Numbered from the stretch's first letter, positions 8,068 to 16,943 are shown. The stretch is 23,609 nucleotides of DNA from an uncultured Fusobacterium sp. (GCA_900545035.1 UQXM01000012.1:1-23609); one strand, 5' to 3'. Translations and numbers: made by a program. The notes: generated by a model not told the origin, from the letters alone.

Positions 8068-9270
8068 ATGAAGGCAGTGTTAATATTAGTAGGGACAGAA
8101 CTTTTAAACGGAGGCATGGTAGATACAAACAGTATCTATATGGCTGAACAGCTTAACAAATACGGAATAGAGATTGAGTCAAAAATCACAGTGGGAGATG
8201 ACATTGACGAAATTGTAAAATGTATTGAATATGGAAAGAAAAACAGCGACCTTGTTATTATGTCAGGAGGGCTTGGACCTACAATTGATGATTTGACAAA
8301 AGATGCAATAGCAAAATATCTTGGAAAAAAATTAATAGTAAAAGAAAAAGATTTGGAAGATTTAAAAAAGAAATTCAAAGAACGACATTTTGAATTTATA
8401 CCAAATAATATAAAACAGATTGAGAGAACAGAAGATTCTGTATTTTTTGAAAACGGAGCTGGAATGGCTCCTGCTATGTATGACGAAGGAATTGTGTGTT
8501 TTCCCGGAGTACCGGTTGAACTTTATGATATGTTTCCTAAATTTTTAAAATGGTATGCAGAGGAAAAAAATCTCGGAGCAGACCAGATTTATATAAAAGA
8601 TCTGCTGACTTGCGGAATAGGAGAATCTTGTCTGGATGAGAAAATAAGAGGGCTTTTCACAGAAGAGGGGATTGCATACGAATTTCTTGTAAAAGATTTT
8701 GGAACTATGATAAGACTGCAAAGCAGAATGAGTAATAAAAACATAGTGGAAAAAATCGTTGAAAAGATATATAATAAGATAGGCGACAATATTTTCGGAG
8801 AAGACGGAGACAGACTGGAAACTCTTATAATAAAAAAACTGATACAGGATAAAAAAACAATCTCTGTGGCAGAATCATGCAGCGGAGGACTTCTTGCCAG
8901 CAGTTTTATAGATGTTCCGGGAGCCTCTGAAGTTTTCATGGAAGGACTTGTTACCTATTCAAATGAAGCAAAAATGGAAAGACTTGGAGTCAAAAAAGAA
9001 ACACTTGAGAAATATGGAGCTGTAAGTGCAGAAACAGCAAAAGAAATGGTCTGCGGACTGAAAACAGATGTTGGAATATCTGTTACAGGAATAGCAGGTC
9101 CTGGGGGAGCAACAGAAGAAAAACCTGTGGGACTTGTATATATGGGAATAAAAGTTGATGATGAAATATTTATTGAGAAAAAAATCTTCAGCGGACCAAG
9201 AAGAAAAGTGAGAGAAAGAGCGGTTCTGCACAGCTTGTTTTGTTTAAATAAAATTTTGAAAAGGAAGTAA
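8068..9270 (+). CDS. cinA: CinA: nicotinamide-nucleotide amidase with MoCF domain
   Basis: CinA-type proteins deamidate NMN in pyridine nucleotide recycling (C-terminal domain) and carry an N-terminal ADP-ribose/CoA pyrophosphatase-like domain. The N-terminal COG1058/MoCF domain (about 1-165) shows VGTELLNGGMVDTNS, MSGGLGPTIDDLTKDA and FPGVP. The C-terminal amidase domain (about 250-400) shows SVAESCSGGLLAS, GLVTYSNEAK and TGIAGPGGATEEKPVG. I chose ATG 8068 (MKAVLILVG), 400 residues. AGGAG (8054-8058) is 9 bases before it, whereas the ATG at 8059 directly abuts that site. The XRE-cupin gene starts four bases after its stop. Confidence 0.93.
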   Translation: MKAVLILVGTELLNGGMVDTNSIYMAEQLNKYGIEIESKITVGDDIDEIVKCIEYGKKNSDLVIMSGGLGPTIDDLTKDAIAKYLGKKLIVKEKDLEDLKKKFKERHFEFIPNNIKQIERTEDSVFFENGAGMAPAMYDEGIVCFPGVPVELYDMFPKFLKWYAEEKNLGADQIYIKDLLTCGIGESCLDEKIRGLFTEEGIAYEFLVKDFGTMIRLQSRMSNKNIVEKIVEKIYNKIGDNIFGEDGDRLETLIIKKLIQDKKTISVAESCSGGLLASSFIDVPGASEVFMEGLVTYSNEAKMERLGVKKETLEKYGAVSAETAKEMVCGLKTDVGISVTGIAGPGGATEEKPVGLVYMGIKVDDEIFIEKKIFSGPRRKVRERAVLHSLFCLNKILKRK

Positions 9271-9274
9271 GCAG

Positions 9275-9823
9275 ATGACAATAGGAGAAAGAATTAAAAA
9301 GAAGAGAAATGAAAAAGATTTTTCTTTGAGAGAACTTGCTGCCAAAGTTGATTTATCGGCGAGTTTTCTGTCTCAGATAGAACAGGGAAAAGCTTCCCCT
9401 TCAATTGAAAATTTGAAAAAAATAGCTACATATCTTGAGGTAAAGGTAAGTTATCTTATTGAAGATGAAGATGAGAAAATAGGTTCGTATCATATCAGAA
9501 AAGATGACAGAAAATATGTTGAGAGTATCGACTCAAAAACATCAATAGCTCTTTTGACTTCCTCTAAAATAGAAAAAAATATGGAACCTATTATGTATGA
9601 AATAAAACCCGGTGGAGAAAGCGGAAGAGGATATTTCAACCACCACGGAGAAGAATTTATCTATATTGTTGAGGGAAGCCTTGACATTTATATAGAAGAT
9701 AAACTGACAACTCTTAACGAAGGAGACAGTTTTTATTTTAAATCTACATTAAATCACAGATTTAAAAACAACGGAAAAAAATTAACAAAAGCTATATGGG
9801 TGGTTACACCGCCTACATTCTAA
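9275..9823 (+). CDS. XRE-family regulator with C-terminal cupin
   Basis: The 182-residue protein joins an N-terminal helix-turn-helix (about 6-60; IKKKRNEKDFSLRELAAKV, then LSASFLSQIEQGKASPS) to a cupin_2 sensor barrel (about 108-178). The cupin has a metal/ligand motif HHGEEFIYIVEGSLDIYI and a later histidine in LNHRF. Proteins of this design (PuuR-like) bind DNA and sense a small molecule in the cupin. The ligand here is unknown. AAGGAAG at the end of cinA serves as its ribosome site, and the fatty-acid-kinase fusion starts 27 bases after it. A link to lipid or NAD metabolism is only positional inference. Confidence 0.9.
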   Translation: MTIGERIKKKRNEKDFSLRELAAKVDLSASFLSQIEQGKASPSIENLKKIATYLEVKVSYLIEDEDEKIGSYHIRKDDRKYVESIDSKTSIALLTSSKIEKNMEPIMYEIKPGGESGRGYFNHHGEEFIYIVEGSLDIYIEDKLTTLNEGDSFYFKSTLNHRFKNNGKKLTKAIWVVTPPTF

Positions 9824-9850
9824 AAAAGACGAAAATCAGCGGAGGAGAGA

Positions 9851-12367
9851 ATGGATATAAAAGTAAATGTGCTTAATGCAATGAGAATGACAAAACTTCT
9901 GATTGCAGCGAGCAGATGGCTTTCCAGACATGCCGATATTTTAAATGACTTAAATGTGTATCCTGTACCTGACGGGGATACGGGGACAAATATGTCTATG
10001 ACATTACAGGCAGTGGAAAACCAATTGATAAAATTGAGTTATGAGCCTGATATGGAAGAGCTTTGCGATACTGTATCAGAAGCAATTCTTCTTGGAGCAA
10101 GAGGAAACTCAGGGACAATTTTATCTCAGATTATACAGGGATTTTTGGACGGAATAAGAGATAAAGAAGAAGCAACAGTTGAAGACACTATTCATGCTTT
10201 TGAACTTGCAAGAGCAAAAGCCTATATGGCAGTAAGCAATCCTGTTGAGGGAACAATGCTTACAGTAATAAGAAGAGTGGCAGAGGGAGCAAAGGCTTAC
10301 ACAGGGGATAAATCTGATTTTGTACCTTTTCTTATTCATTTAAAAAATGTGGCAGCGGAAGCTGTTGAAGAAACTCCTAAACTTCTTTCAAAATTAAAAG
10401 AAGCAGGTGTGGTTGATGCAGGAGGAAAAGGGATATTCTATATTCTTGAGGGATTTGAAAAATCTATAAGTGATCCTCAAATGCTTGAAGATCTTGAAAG
10501 AATAGTTCAATCTCAGGCAAAAAGAAAAGAAAGACTGGACGCGAATGCAGTAATAATGGAAGAAATTAAATTTAAATACTGCACAGAGTTTATTATTGAA
10601 AACGGAAAATTTGATTTGGAAAGTTATAAATCTGAAATAGGAGTTCTGGGAGATTCTATGGTATGTGCTCAGACTTCTAAAAAGACAAAAACTCACATTC
10701 ATACAAATAATCCGGGGCTTGTTCTTGAAATTGCCGGAAAACTTGGAAATCTTTCAAATATCAAAATTGATAACATGGAACTTCAACAGCATAAAAATAT
10801 GATGTTTGATGACGATGCTTACAGAACAGAGGAAACTAAAAATAAAGTACTGGTAAGAAATGAAAACAGCAGACCTGTGGCATATTTTGCAATAGCAGAC
10901 AATAAGGAAATAGGAGAGCTGTTCCTTAATGCAGGAGCAACAGCTGTTCTTCTTGGAGGACAGACACAAAATCCGAGTGTTGCAGATATAGAAGAGGGAT
11001 TGAAAAAAATAGAGGCAGATAATATAGTAATTCTGCCAAACAATAAAAATATTATTTCAGCGGCAAAAATAGCAGCCGAAAGATCTCCGAAAGAGGTTTC
11101 TGTTGTAGAAACAACAAGTATGCTTGGGGGACATTATCTTGTAAAAAACAAAGATCTTAATCTTGAAAAGCTTACTAAAAACTTTAACAGAAACTCATCA
11201 ATTGAAATTACAAAGGCTGTAAGAAATACAAGAGTGGACAGCCTTGAAATCAGTGAGGGAGATTTTATTGCCATGATAAACGGAAAGATAAGAGAAAAAG
11301 CTTCCACATTGGCAGAACTTATTGAAAAAATAAAAGAAAATTATATCACTGATTATACACTGAATGTTTTTGCCTGCATAGGTAAAGAAGCTGAGGAAGA
11401 GGCTACATCTTCACTTAGAGCAATAGGGGAAAATATTCCTTACAGCGATATAGAGGGAAATCAAAATAATTATCATTATTATATTTATATAGAAAACAGA
11501 GATCCTAAACTTGCAGAAATAGCAATTGTTACAGATTCTACTTCAGATTTGACACCTGAATTTATAAAAGACTTAGATGTGGAAATTATTCCTCTGAAGG
11601 TAAAACTGGACGGAAATAACTATTACAGAGAGGGAATTGATGTTACAAAAAGAGAGTTTTGGAGAAGACTTCTTTCGGAAGGACAGATACCAAAAACATC
11701 TCAACCTTCACCGGCAGAATTTAAAGCTTTGTATGAAAAACTTTTTGCAAAAGGATACAAGAAAATTATATCAATTCATATTTCAGGAAAACTTAGCGGA
11801 ACACAGCAGGCTGCAAGAGTAGGAAAAGGTATGGTTGCAAGAGAGGGAGATATAGCAATTATTGATTCAAAAACAACAACCTTTGCTCTTGGACATCTGG
11901 TAACTGAAGCTGCTAAAATGGCAAAAGAAAGAAAGAGCTTCAAAGAAATTATTGACTGGATAGAAGAGACTAAGGAAAGTATGAAAATTTATTTTGTTGT
12001 TAAAGATTTGGAGTTTTTACAAAAAGGAGGAAGAATAGGAAGAGCTTCTGCTGTTGTTGGAGGACTTTTGAAACTGAAACCTATATTAAAAGTGGAAAAT
12101 GGAGAAGTTTCCGTTGAAACAAAAGCTATTGGAGAGAGAGGAGCTATGCTTCATATGGAAAAACTTCTGAAAAACAGTAAAAATTCTATAATCCTGTACA
12201 CTGCTTGGGGAGGAACTCAAAACGAACTTGCCAGTGCAGATGCATTAAGAAATGCAGCTGAAAAAATGAAAAAAGTGGATTACAGAGGAAGAGTGGAAAT
12301 AGGAGCTATAATAGGAGCTCACACAGGACCTGTGTATGGTATGGGAGTAATGGATAAAATAAGATAA
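9851..12367 (+). CDS. Fused fatty acid kinase: FakA-like (DAK2/YloV) plus FakB-like (DegV)
   Basis: This 838-residue protein combines two partners that are usually separate. Residues 1-205 form a DhaL/DAK2 kinase domain, with NVYPVPDGDTGTNMSM (metal-binding Asp41, Asp43), ARGNSGTILSQIIQGF and VVDAGGKG. Residues about 205-550 match the YloV/FakA middle and C-terminal region. From about residue 556 a complete DegV fold follows: IAIVTDSTSDL, KTSQPSPAEF, ISIHISGKLSGTQQAA, AIIDSKTTTFALG and LQKGGRIGRASAVVGG. FakA phosphorylates fatty acids held by FakB to feed phospholipid synthesis. The fusion suggests one kinase with one dedicated carrier. GGAGGAG precedes the ATG. No frameshift is seen. Confidence 0.92.
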   Translation: MDIKVNVLNAMRMTKLLIAASRWLSRHADILNDLNVYPVPDGDTGTNMSMTLQAVENQLIKLSYEPDMEELCDTVSEAILLGARGNSGTILSQIIQGFLDGIRDKEEATVEDTIHAFELARAKAYMAVSNPVEGTMLTVIRRVAEGAKAYTGDKSDFVPFLIHLKNVAAEAVEETPKLLSKLKEAGVVDAGGKGIFYILEGFEKSISDPQMLEDLERIVQSQAKRKERLDANAVIMEEIKFKYCTEFIIENGKFDLESYKSEIGVLGDSMVCAQTSKKTKTHIHTNNPGLVLEIAGKLGNLSNIKIDNMELQQHKNMMFDDDAYRTEETKNKVLVRNENSRPVAYFAIADNKEIGELFLNAGATAVLLGGQTQNPSVADIEEGLKKIEADNIVILPNNKNIISAAKIAAERSPKEVSVVETTSMLGGHYLVKNKDLNLEKLTKNFNRNSSIEITKAVRNTRVDSLEISEGDFIAMINGKIREKASTLAELIEKIKENYITDYTLNVFACIGKEAEEEATSSLRAIGENIPYSDIEGNQNNYHYYIYIENRDPKLAEIAIVTDSTSDLTPEFIKDLDVEIIPLKVKLDGNNYYREGIDVTKREFWRRLLSEGQIPKTSQPSPAEFKALYEKLFAKGYKKIISIHISGKLSGTQQAARVGKGMVAREGDIAIIDSKTTTFALGHLVTEAAKMAKERKSFKEIIDWIEETKESMKIYFVVKDLEFLQKGGRIGRASAVVGGLLKLKPILKVENGEVSVETKAIGERGAMLHMEKLLKNSKNSIILYTAWGGTQNELASADALRNAAEKMKKVDYRGRVEIGAIIGAHTGPVYGMGVMDKIR

Positions 12368-12382
12368 AATAAAATTTTTATT

Positions 12383-12434
12383 AAGAGGATGACGGGTGGG
12401 CATTGTATAAAGTCATCCTCTTTAAAATTTTTTA
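12383..12434 (+). terminator. Strong rho-independent terminator after the FakA-FakB fusion
   Basis: AAGAGGATGAC (12383-12393) pairs perfectly with GTCATCCTCTT (12412-12422), with an 18-base loop, followed by TAAAATTTTTT. It separates the cinA unit from the permease cassette. Confidence 0.85.
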
Positions 12435-12474
12435 ACTTTTTGCATTTATATAAGTGATACTTTGGAGGGAAAAT

Positions 12475-13752
12475 ATGGAAATTTTCAGACTGGTTTTTGG
12501 TATTGCGGTATTTATAGTAACTTTTTATTTTATTATTTCGGAAAAATATCCAAAATCTATTGTTTCTGTAATAGGAGCAGGGCTTATGATAGTTTCCGGA
12601 ATTTTAAACGAGGAACAAGCTTTGGATACTATAGGATATAATCTGGAAGTGATATTTCTTCTTATAGGAATGATGATAATCGTAGAGATTATGGCTGAAA
12701 CAGGAGTGTTTCAGTGGGTAGCCATAAAGATTGCACAGCTTGTAAAAGGTGATCCGGTAAAAATTCTTGTGTTTCTTTCAACGGTAACTGCTGTGTTCTC
12801 AGCTGTTCTTGATAATGTTACAACAATACTTCTTGTTGTTCCGGTAACAATATTTTTGGCAGAAAGATTGGAAGTAGACCCAAAGCCTTTTGTTCTGCTT
12901 CAAATTTTTATGTCAAATATAGGAGGAACAGCAACAATGATAGGGGATCCTCCAAACCTTATCATTGCAACTTTGAGCGGAATGGGATTTAATGATTTCA
13001 TTATAAACCTTATGCCTGTAATAATTATTAATACAGTTGTTCTTTTAGGAAGTACGGCTCTCTTTTTTAAAAAAAGATTGGTTGTTTCCAGAGAATTGAA
13101 AGCAAGTATTATGGAATTGGATTTGAAAAGAACGATTAAAGATAAAAAACTTCTGAAACAGTCTTTGGGAGTGTTTATAGTTGTAATTTTGGGATTTGTA
13201 ACAAACAGTATAACAAATATAGGATTAGCTGTAATTGCAATATTCGGGGCAGCAGTTCTTGTATTTTTGAGCGGTAAAAAACCTGAAGAGATATTTGTAA
13301 AAGTTGAATGGGATACTTTATTTTTCTTCGGAGGTCTGTTTATTTTGGTAGAGGGAGTCGAAAATCTTGGAGTAATAAAAACTCTTGGAGAGCATATAAT
13401 AAGAATTACAGAAGGAAGTCTTGAGATGACTTCAAGTCTTATTCTTATTTTATCAACAATACTTTCTCCAATAATTGGGTCTATTCCTCACACACTTTCT
13501 TTCGGAAAAATTATAGCGGAAATTCTTCCCGGATATACAGGAAATACGGAAGTTTTATGGTGGGCACTGTCTCTTGGAGCTTGTTTGGGAGGAAATATGA
13601 CAATTGTGGGAGCTGCAGCAAATATAGTAGGTTCTTCGGTGGCAAAAAAAGTAGGAATTGAGATAAGCTTTAAAGAATTTTTCAAATGGGGGCTTATCGT
13701 TGTACTTCAGTCAACTATTTTAAGTTTAATATATATTTATATCAGATATTAA
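12475..13752 (+). CDS. ArsB/NhaD (SLC13-like) family permease, paralogue 1
   Basis: An integral membrane protein of 425 residues with about 10-12 hydrophobic segments, of the ion-transporter superfamily that includes ArsB, NhaD and the P protein. Landmarks are LIGMMIIVEIMAETGVFQW, VLDNVTTILLVVPVT and SNIGGTATMIGDPPNLII in the first half. In the second half, VEWDTLFFFGGLFILV and SLGACLGGNMTIVGAAANIV mirror them. The second-half hairpin reads SPIIGSIPHTLSFG, where family members usually have an Asp-Asn pair. Start ATG 12475 has GGAGG (12464-12468) six bases upstream; the GTG at 12454 has none. The transported ion is unknown (Na+/H+, arsenite or an organic anion). It shares a cassette with an EIIA-CBS protein and a paralogue. 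Confidence 0.88.
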   Translation: MEIFRLVFGIAVFIVTFYFIISEKYPKSIVSVIGAGLMIVSGILNEEQALDTIGYNLEVIFLLIGMMIIVEIMAETGVFQWVAIKIAQLVKGDPVKILVFLSTVTAVFSAVLDNVTTILLVVPVTIFLAERLEVDPKPFVLLQIFMSNIGGTATMIGDPPNLIIATLSGMGFNDFIINLMPVIIINTVVLLGSTALFFKKRLVVSRELKASIMELDLKRTIKDKKLLKQSLGVFIVVILGFVTNSITNIGLAVIAIFGAAVLVFLSGKKPEEIFVKVEWDTLFFFGGLFILVEGVENLGVIKTLGEHIIRITEGSLEMTSSLILILSTILSPIIGSIPHTLSFGKIIAEILPGYTGNTEVLWWALSLGACLGGNMTIVGAAANIVGSSVAKKVGIEISFKEFFKWGLIVVLQSTILSLIYIYIRY

Positions 13753-13776
13753 TTTATCTGAAAAAAAGGAGGAAAA

Positions 13777-14706
13777 ATGAAATTTTCTAATTATCTGGAT
13801 TCAAACCTTATTTTTACAGATGTAAAAGGTACGAATATGGAAGAAGTAATCAAAGATATGATGGAAAAATTGGCAGCCAAGGAAAAAAATTTGGCAGCGA
13901 GAAAAGATGAGATTACTCAGAGTGTTATAAAAAGAGAGGAAGAATTTTCTACAGCAATAGGAAAAAATACAGCTATTCCCCATGCAAGAATAGAAAACTT
14001 TAATGATTTTATTGTTGCGTTAGGTGTAGTGGAAACACCTTTTGAGGCAAGGGTAGAAGGAACTTCAAAAAAAGACAGTATTGAAATTGTATTTTTAATA
14101 GTTTCTGATATCTTAAAGAATAAAAATATTTTAAAAATTATGAGTGCGGTTACAAAACTCGTAATAAAATATCCTCATATAGCAGATAAGATTAAAACTC
14201 TTAAAAGTGCGGGAGAGATTTATAAGGCTGTACAGGAAGCAGATATTGAAATAGGGCATAAAATTACAGCAGAAGATGTGCTGAGTCCGGATATAATTCC
14301 TGCTTCTCCGGAAACAACTTTGGAAGAGATTGCAAAAAGACTTATCAGCGAACATATCAGCGGGCTTCCTGTTGTGGATAAAAACGGAGAATTTCTCGGA
14401 GAGATTACAGAGAAAGAGCTTATTGAATTTGGTATGCCGAAATATCTTTCTCTTATGAAAGATTTGAACTTTTTGACAGTGGGAGAACCTTTTGAAGAAT
14501 ATCTTGTAAATGAAAAAACAGCTACAATAAAAGATATGTATAGAGTGAAAAATAATATAATTGTTGTTGACAAAAAAGCTCCTATCATGGAAATCTGTTT
14601 TATAATGGTGAGCAAAGGGGTAACAAGACTTTATGTGGTAGAAAAAGGAAAGTATCTGGGAGTAATCAACAGATCAGATATAATCAAAAAAGTTCTTCAT
14701 ATTTAA
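13777..14706 (+). CDS. PTS EIIA (fructose/Ntr type) fused to a CBS-domain pair
   Basis: The 309-residue soluble protein has an N-terminal PTS_EIIA type 2 domain (about 1-150). Its active-site motif IGKNTAIPHAR keeps the phosphorylatable His69. A CBS pair follows (about 165-309): ITAEDVLSPDIIPASPETT, GLPVVDKNGEFLGEITEKEL, then RLYVVEKGKYLGVINRSDII. EIIA accepts phosphate from HPr or NPr, and CBS pairs bind adenine nucleotides. No EIIB or EIIC lies nearby, so a sugar-transport role is unlikely. Lying between two paralogous permeases, it probably regulates them by phosphorylation state and nucleotide level; this is inference. AAAGGAGG precedes the start, and it shares the operon with both permeases. 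Confidence 0.9.
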   Translation: MKFSNYLDSNLIFTDVKGTNMEEVIKDMMEKLAAKEKNLAARKDEITQSVIKREEEFSTAIGKNTAIPHARIENFNDFIVALGVVETPFEARVEGTSKKDSIEIVFLIVSDILKNKNILKIMSAVTKLVIKYPHIADKIKTLKSAGEIYKAVQEADIEIGHKITAEDVLSPDIIPASPETTLEEIAKRLISEHISGLPVVDKNGEFLGEITEKELIEFGMPKYLSLMKDLNFLTVGEPFEEYLVNEKTATIKDMYRVKNNIIVVDKKAPIMEICFIMVSKGVTRLYVVEKGKYLGVINRSDIIKKVLHI

Positions 14707-14757
14707 TCTGATGTTGCAGCATTAAGGGAAAATTGCAGAAAAGATTAAGGAGGAAAA

Positions 14758-16041
14758 ATGATTTACCTGATAATAGGTGTTTTAGTATTTTTAACAGTAT
14801 TTTATTTGATGATTACAGAAAAAGTTCCGAGTGCATGGGCAACTATGCTTGGCGGACTTATTATGGCTCTTATAGGAATTATAAACGAGGAAAATGCACT
14901 TGAAGCAGTTTACGAAAGATTGGAAATAATATTTCTTCTTGTGGGAATGATGATAATTGTCCACATCATTTCAGAAACAGGAGTATTCCAGTGGTTTGCA
15001 ATCAAAGTGGCACAGCTTGTAAGAGGAGAGCCATTCAGACTGATTGTTCTGCTTTCAGTGGTAACAGCTTTGTGTTCTGCATTTCTTGATAATGTAACCA
15101 CAATACTTCTTATGGCTCCGGTATCAATACTTCTTGCCAATCAGCTGAAACTTGACCCGTTTCCGTTTATAATAAGTGAAGTAATGTCTGCCAATATCGG
15201 AGGAGTGGCAACTCTTATCGGAGATCCGACTCAGCTTATCATAGGTTCTGAGGGAAATTTGGGATTTAACGAATTTCTTATGAATACATCTCCGATGGCA
15301 ATAATTTCAATGATAATTCTGATAGCTAATGTGTATTTTCTTTACGGAAGGAAAATGCATGTTTCAAGAGAATTGAAAGCGAGAATTATGGAATTGGATT
15401 CAAGCCGTTCGTTAAAAGATGTGAAACTTTTAAAAGAGGCGATGATAATATTCGGACTTGTATTGGCAGGGTTTATTTTAAATAACTTTATAAATAAAGG
15501 GCTTGCAATAATAGCACTTTCGGGGGCAATAATTTTGGTTACTCTTGCAAAAAGAGAGCCTAAAGAGGTGCTTAATAATGTAGAATGGGATACATTGTTT
15601 TTCTTTATAGGATTATTTATGATGATAAGAGGAATAGAAAATCTTCATATTATAGATATAATCGGAGAGAAACTTATTGATATTACAGCAGGAAATTTTA
15701 ATATGGCTCTTGCGGCAATAACTTGGCTTTCAGCAGCATTTACTTCTGTAATAGGAAATGTTGCCAATGCAGCTACTGTTTCAAAGATTGTTGAAGTTAT
15801 GATACCTTCTTTTGAAAAAATAGGAAATACTCAAGCTTTCTGGTGGGCACTTTCATTTGGGTCATGTTTGGGAGGAAATATTTCAATGCTTGCTTCTGCC
15901 ACAAATGTGGTTGCTGTGGGAGCGGCAGGAAAAGCAGGATGCAAAATAGATTTTATAAAGTTCTTAAAATTCGGAGCTTTGATATCAGTACAGACTCTAG
16001 CAGTTTCTACAATATATATGTGGATAAGATACATGAATTAG
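14758..16041 (+). CDS. ArsB/NhaD (SLC13-like) family permease, paralogue 2
   Basis: This 427-residue membrane protein aligns along its whole length with the permease at 12475-13752: LVGMMIIVHIISETGVFQW, FLDNVTTILLMAPVS, SANIGGVATLIGDPTQLII, VEWDTLFFFIGLFMMI and SFGSCLGGNISMLASATNV. The DPPNLII of paralogue 1 is DPTQLII here, and the second-half hairpin is TSVIGNVANAATVSKI. These are the regions that line the substrate path in this superfamily, so the pair likely differs in substrate or forms a heteromeric unit; neither is proven. AAGGAGGAAAAATG gives the start. It is the last gene of the cassette, and a terminator follows. Confidence 0.88.
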   Translation: MIYLIIGVLVFLTVFYLMITEKVPSAWATMLGGLIMALIGIINEENALEAVYERLEIIFLLVGMMIIVHIISETGVFQWFAIKVAQLVRGEPFRLIVLLSVVTALCSAFLDNVTTILLMAPVSILLANQLKLDPFPFIISEVMSANIGGVATLIGDPTQLIIGSEGNLGFNEFLMNTSPMAIISMIILIANVYFLYGRKMHVSRELKARIMELDSSRSLKDVKLLKEAMIIFGLVLAGFILNNFINKGLAIIALSGAIILVTLAKREPKEVLNNVEWDTLFFFIGLFMMIRGIENLHIIDIIGEKLIDITAGNFNMALAAITWLSAAFTSVIGNVANAATVSKIVEVMIPSFEKIGNTQAFWWALSFGSCLGGNISMLASATNVVAVGAAGKAGCKIDFIKFLKFGALISVQTLAVSTIYMWIRYMN

Positions 16042-16075
16042 AAATTAAATAAAAAAATTATGTTTTAAATAAAAG

Positions 16076-16116
16076 ACAGACTGTGTATATTATTAAAATA
16101 TGCAGTCTGTTTTTTA
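16076..16116 (+). terminator. Rho-independent terminator after the permease cassette
   Basis: ACAGACTG (16076-16083) pairs with CAGTCTGT (16103-16110), followed by a run of T (TTTTTTAT). The AT-rich interior partly extends the stem. Confidence 0.8.
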
Positions 16117-16123
16117 TAAATAT

Positions 16124-16152
16124 TTGAAATTAATGATAAAAACAGATACAAT
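16124..16152 (+). promoter_or_regulatory. Sigma-70 promoter for birA
   Basis: TTGAAA (16124-16129), a 17-base spacer, then TACAAT (16147-16152). It lies just after the terminator. The ATG at 16161 is too close to the expected start of transcription to be used, which supports the birA start at 16191. Confidence 0.6.
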
Positions 16153-16190
16153 AAATAGAGATGTTACTTTTTGAAAAAGGAGAAATATGT

Positions 16191-16907
16191 ATGAGAATTT
16201 TCAGATTTGATGAATTGGATTCAACGAATATATTTTTAAAAAATTTGAAAGATAAAGAAGATTACGATACAGCCATAGCAAAGGTTCAAACTTTGGGAAG
16301 AGGAAGAAGAGGAAACAAATGGTCATCAGAACCAGGAGGAGCATATTTTAGTTTTCTTATAAAAGAAAATAAAAATATAGCGATAGAGGAATATACAAGG
16401 CTGCCTCTTGTAACAGGATATTCTCTTTTAAAAAGTTTTCAGGAACTTGAGCCTGAGTTGGATTTTAAATTTAAATGGACAAATGATATTTATATAAATG
16501 ATAAAAAAATCAGCGGGATTTTAGTTGAAAAGATAAAAGATTTTTTTGTGATAGGAATAGGAATAAATGTCAATAATGAAATAAAAGGAGAGGCTGAAAG
16601 CACAGGGACATCTTTGAAAAAACTCACATTAAAAGAATATGATACGGAAAAAATAATTATTTCAATTATTGAAAAATTTAAAAATACTCTTAATTTTTAT
16701 TTCAGCGGGAACTGGGATGTTATGCTTTCAGAACTTAATGAAAAAAATTATTTGAAAGATAGAAAAATAAATATAGTTTTTTCAGATTGTATAAAAAAAG
16801 AGGGAATAGGAAAATACATTCACAGAAGCGGACAGCTGGCAGCAGATATTGATGGAAAAGAGGAACTTTTCAATGTGGGTGAAATACATATTTCCAAAAA
16901 TAAATAA
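16191..16907 (+). CDS. birA: Biotin--[acetyl-CoA-carboxylase] ligase, catalytic type without DNA-binding domain
   Basis: BirA activates biotin with ATP and attaches it to the biotin carrier lysine of carboxylases. The 239-residue product starts right at the catalytic domain (FDELDSTNIFLK). It has the biotinyl-AMP loop GRGRRGNKWSSEPGGAYFSF, the KWTNDIYINDKKISGILVE core and the glycine-rich GIGINVNNE segment. The C-terminal domain is about 45 residues. No N-terminal helix-turn-helix is present, so it should not repress biotin genes itself. AAGGAG (16177-16182) lies eight bases before ATG 16191. In Fusobacteria, biotinylated sodium-pumping decarboxylases are plausible clients, but none is in the window. 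Confidence 0.92.
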   Translation: MRIFRFDELDSTNIFLKNLKDKEDYDTAIAKVQTLGRGRRGNKWSSEPGGAYFSFLIKENKNIAIEEYTRLPLVTGYSLLKSFQELEPELDFKFKWTNDIYINDKKISGILVEKIKDFFVIGIGINVNNEIKGEAESTGTSLKKLTLKEYDTEKIIISIIEKFKNTLNFYFSGNWDVMLSELNEKNYLKDRKINIVFSDCIKKEGIGKYIHRSGQLAADIDGKEELFNVGEIHISKNK

Positions 16908-16914
16908 AAAATTG

Positions 16915-16943
16915 TTGAAAAAAATTGAAAATACAGGTATCAT
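16915..16943 (+). promoter_or_regulatory. Probable sigma-70 promoter for the AGCS symporter
   Basis: TTGAAA (16915-16920), a 17-base spacer, then TATCAT (16938-16943). A second TTGAAA (16925-16930) lies 10 bases on but lacks a good partner. The expected start near 16950 leaves a leader of about 50 bases before the ATG at 17003. Confidence 0.5.

Noticed and set aside
12454..12474. GTG start for permease paralogue 1
   Set aside because: There is no ribosome site before it, while GGAGG at 12464-12468 is correctly placed for ATG 12475.
14707..14757. Possible hairpin between the EIIA-CBS gene and permease paralogue 2
   Set aside because: Only short imperfect TGCA-type matches; no stable stem or T run, just a normal 51-base intergenic gap with a ribosome site.
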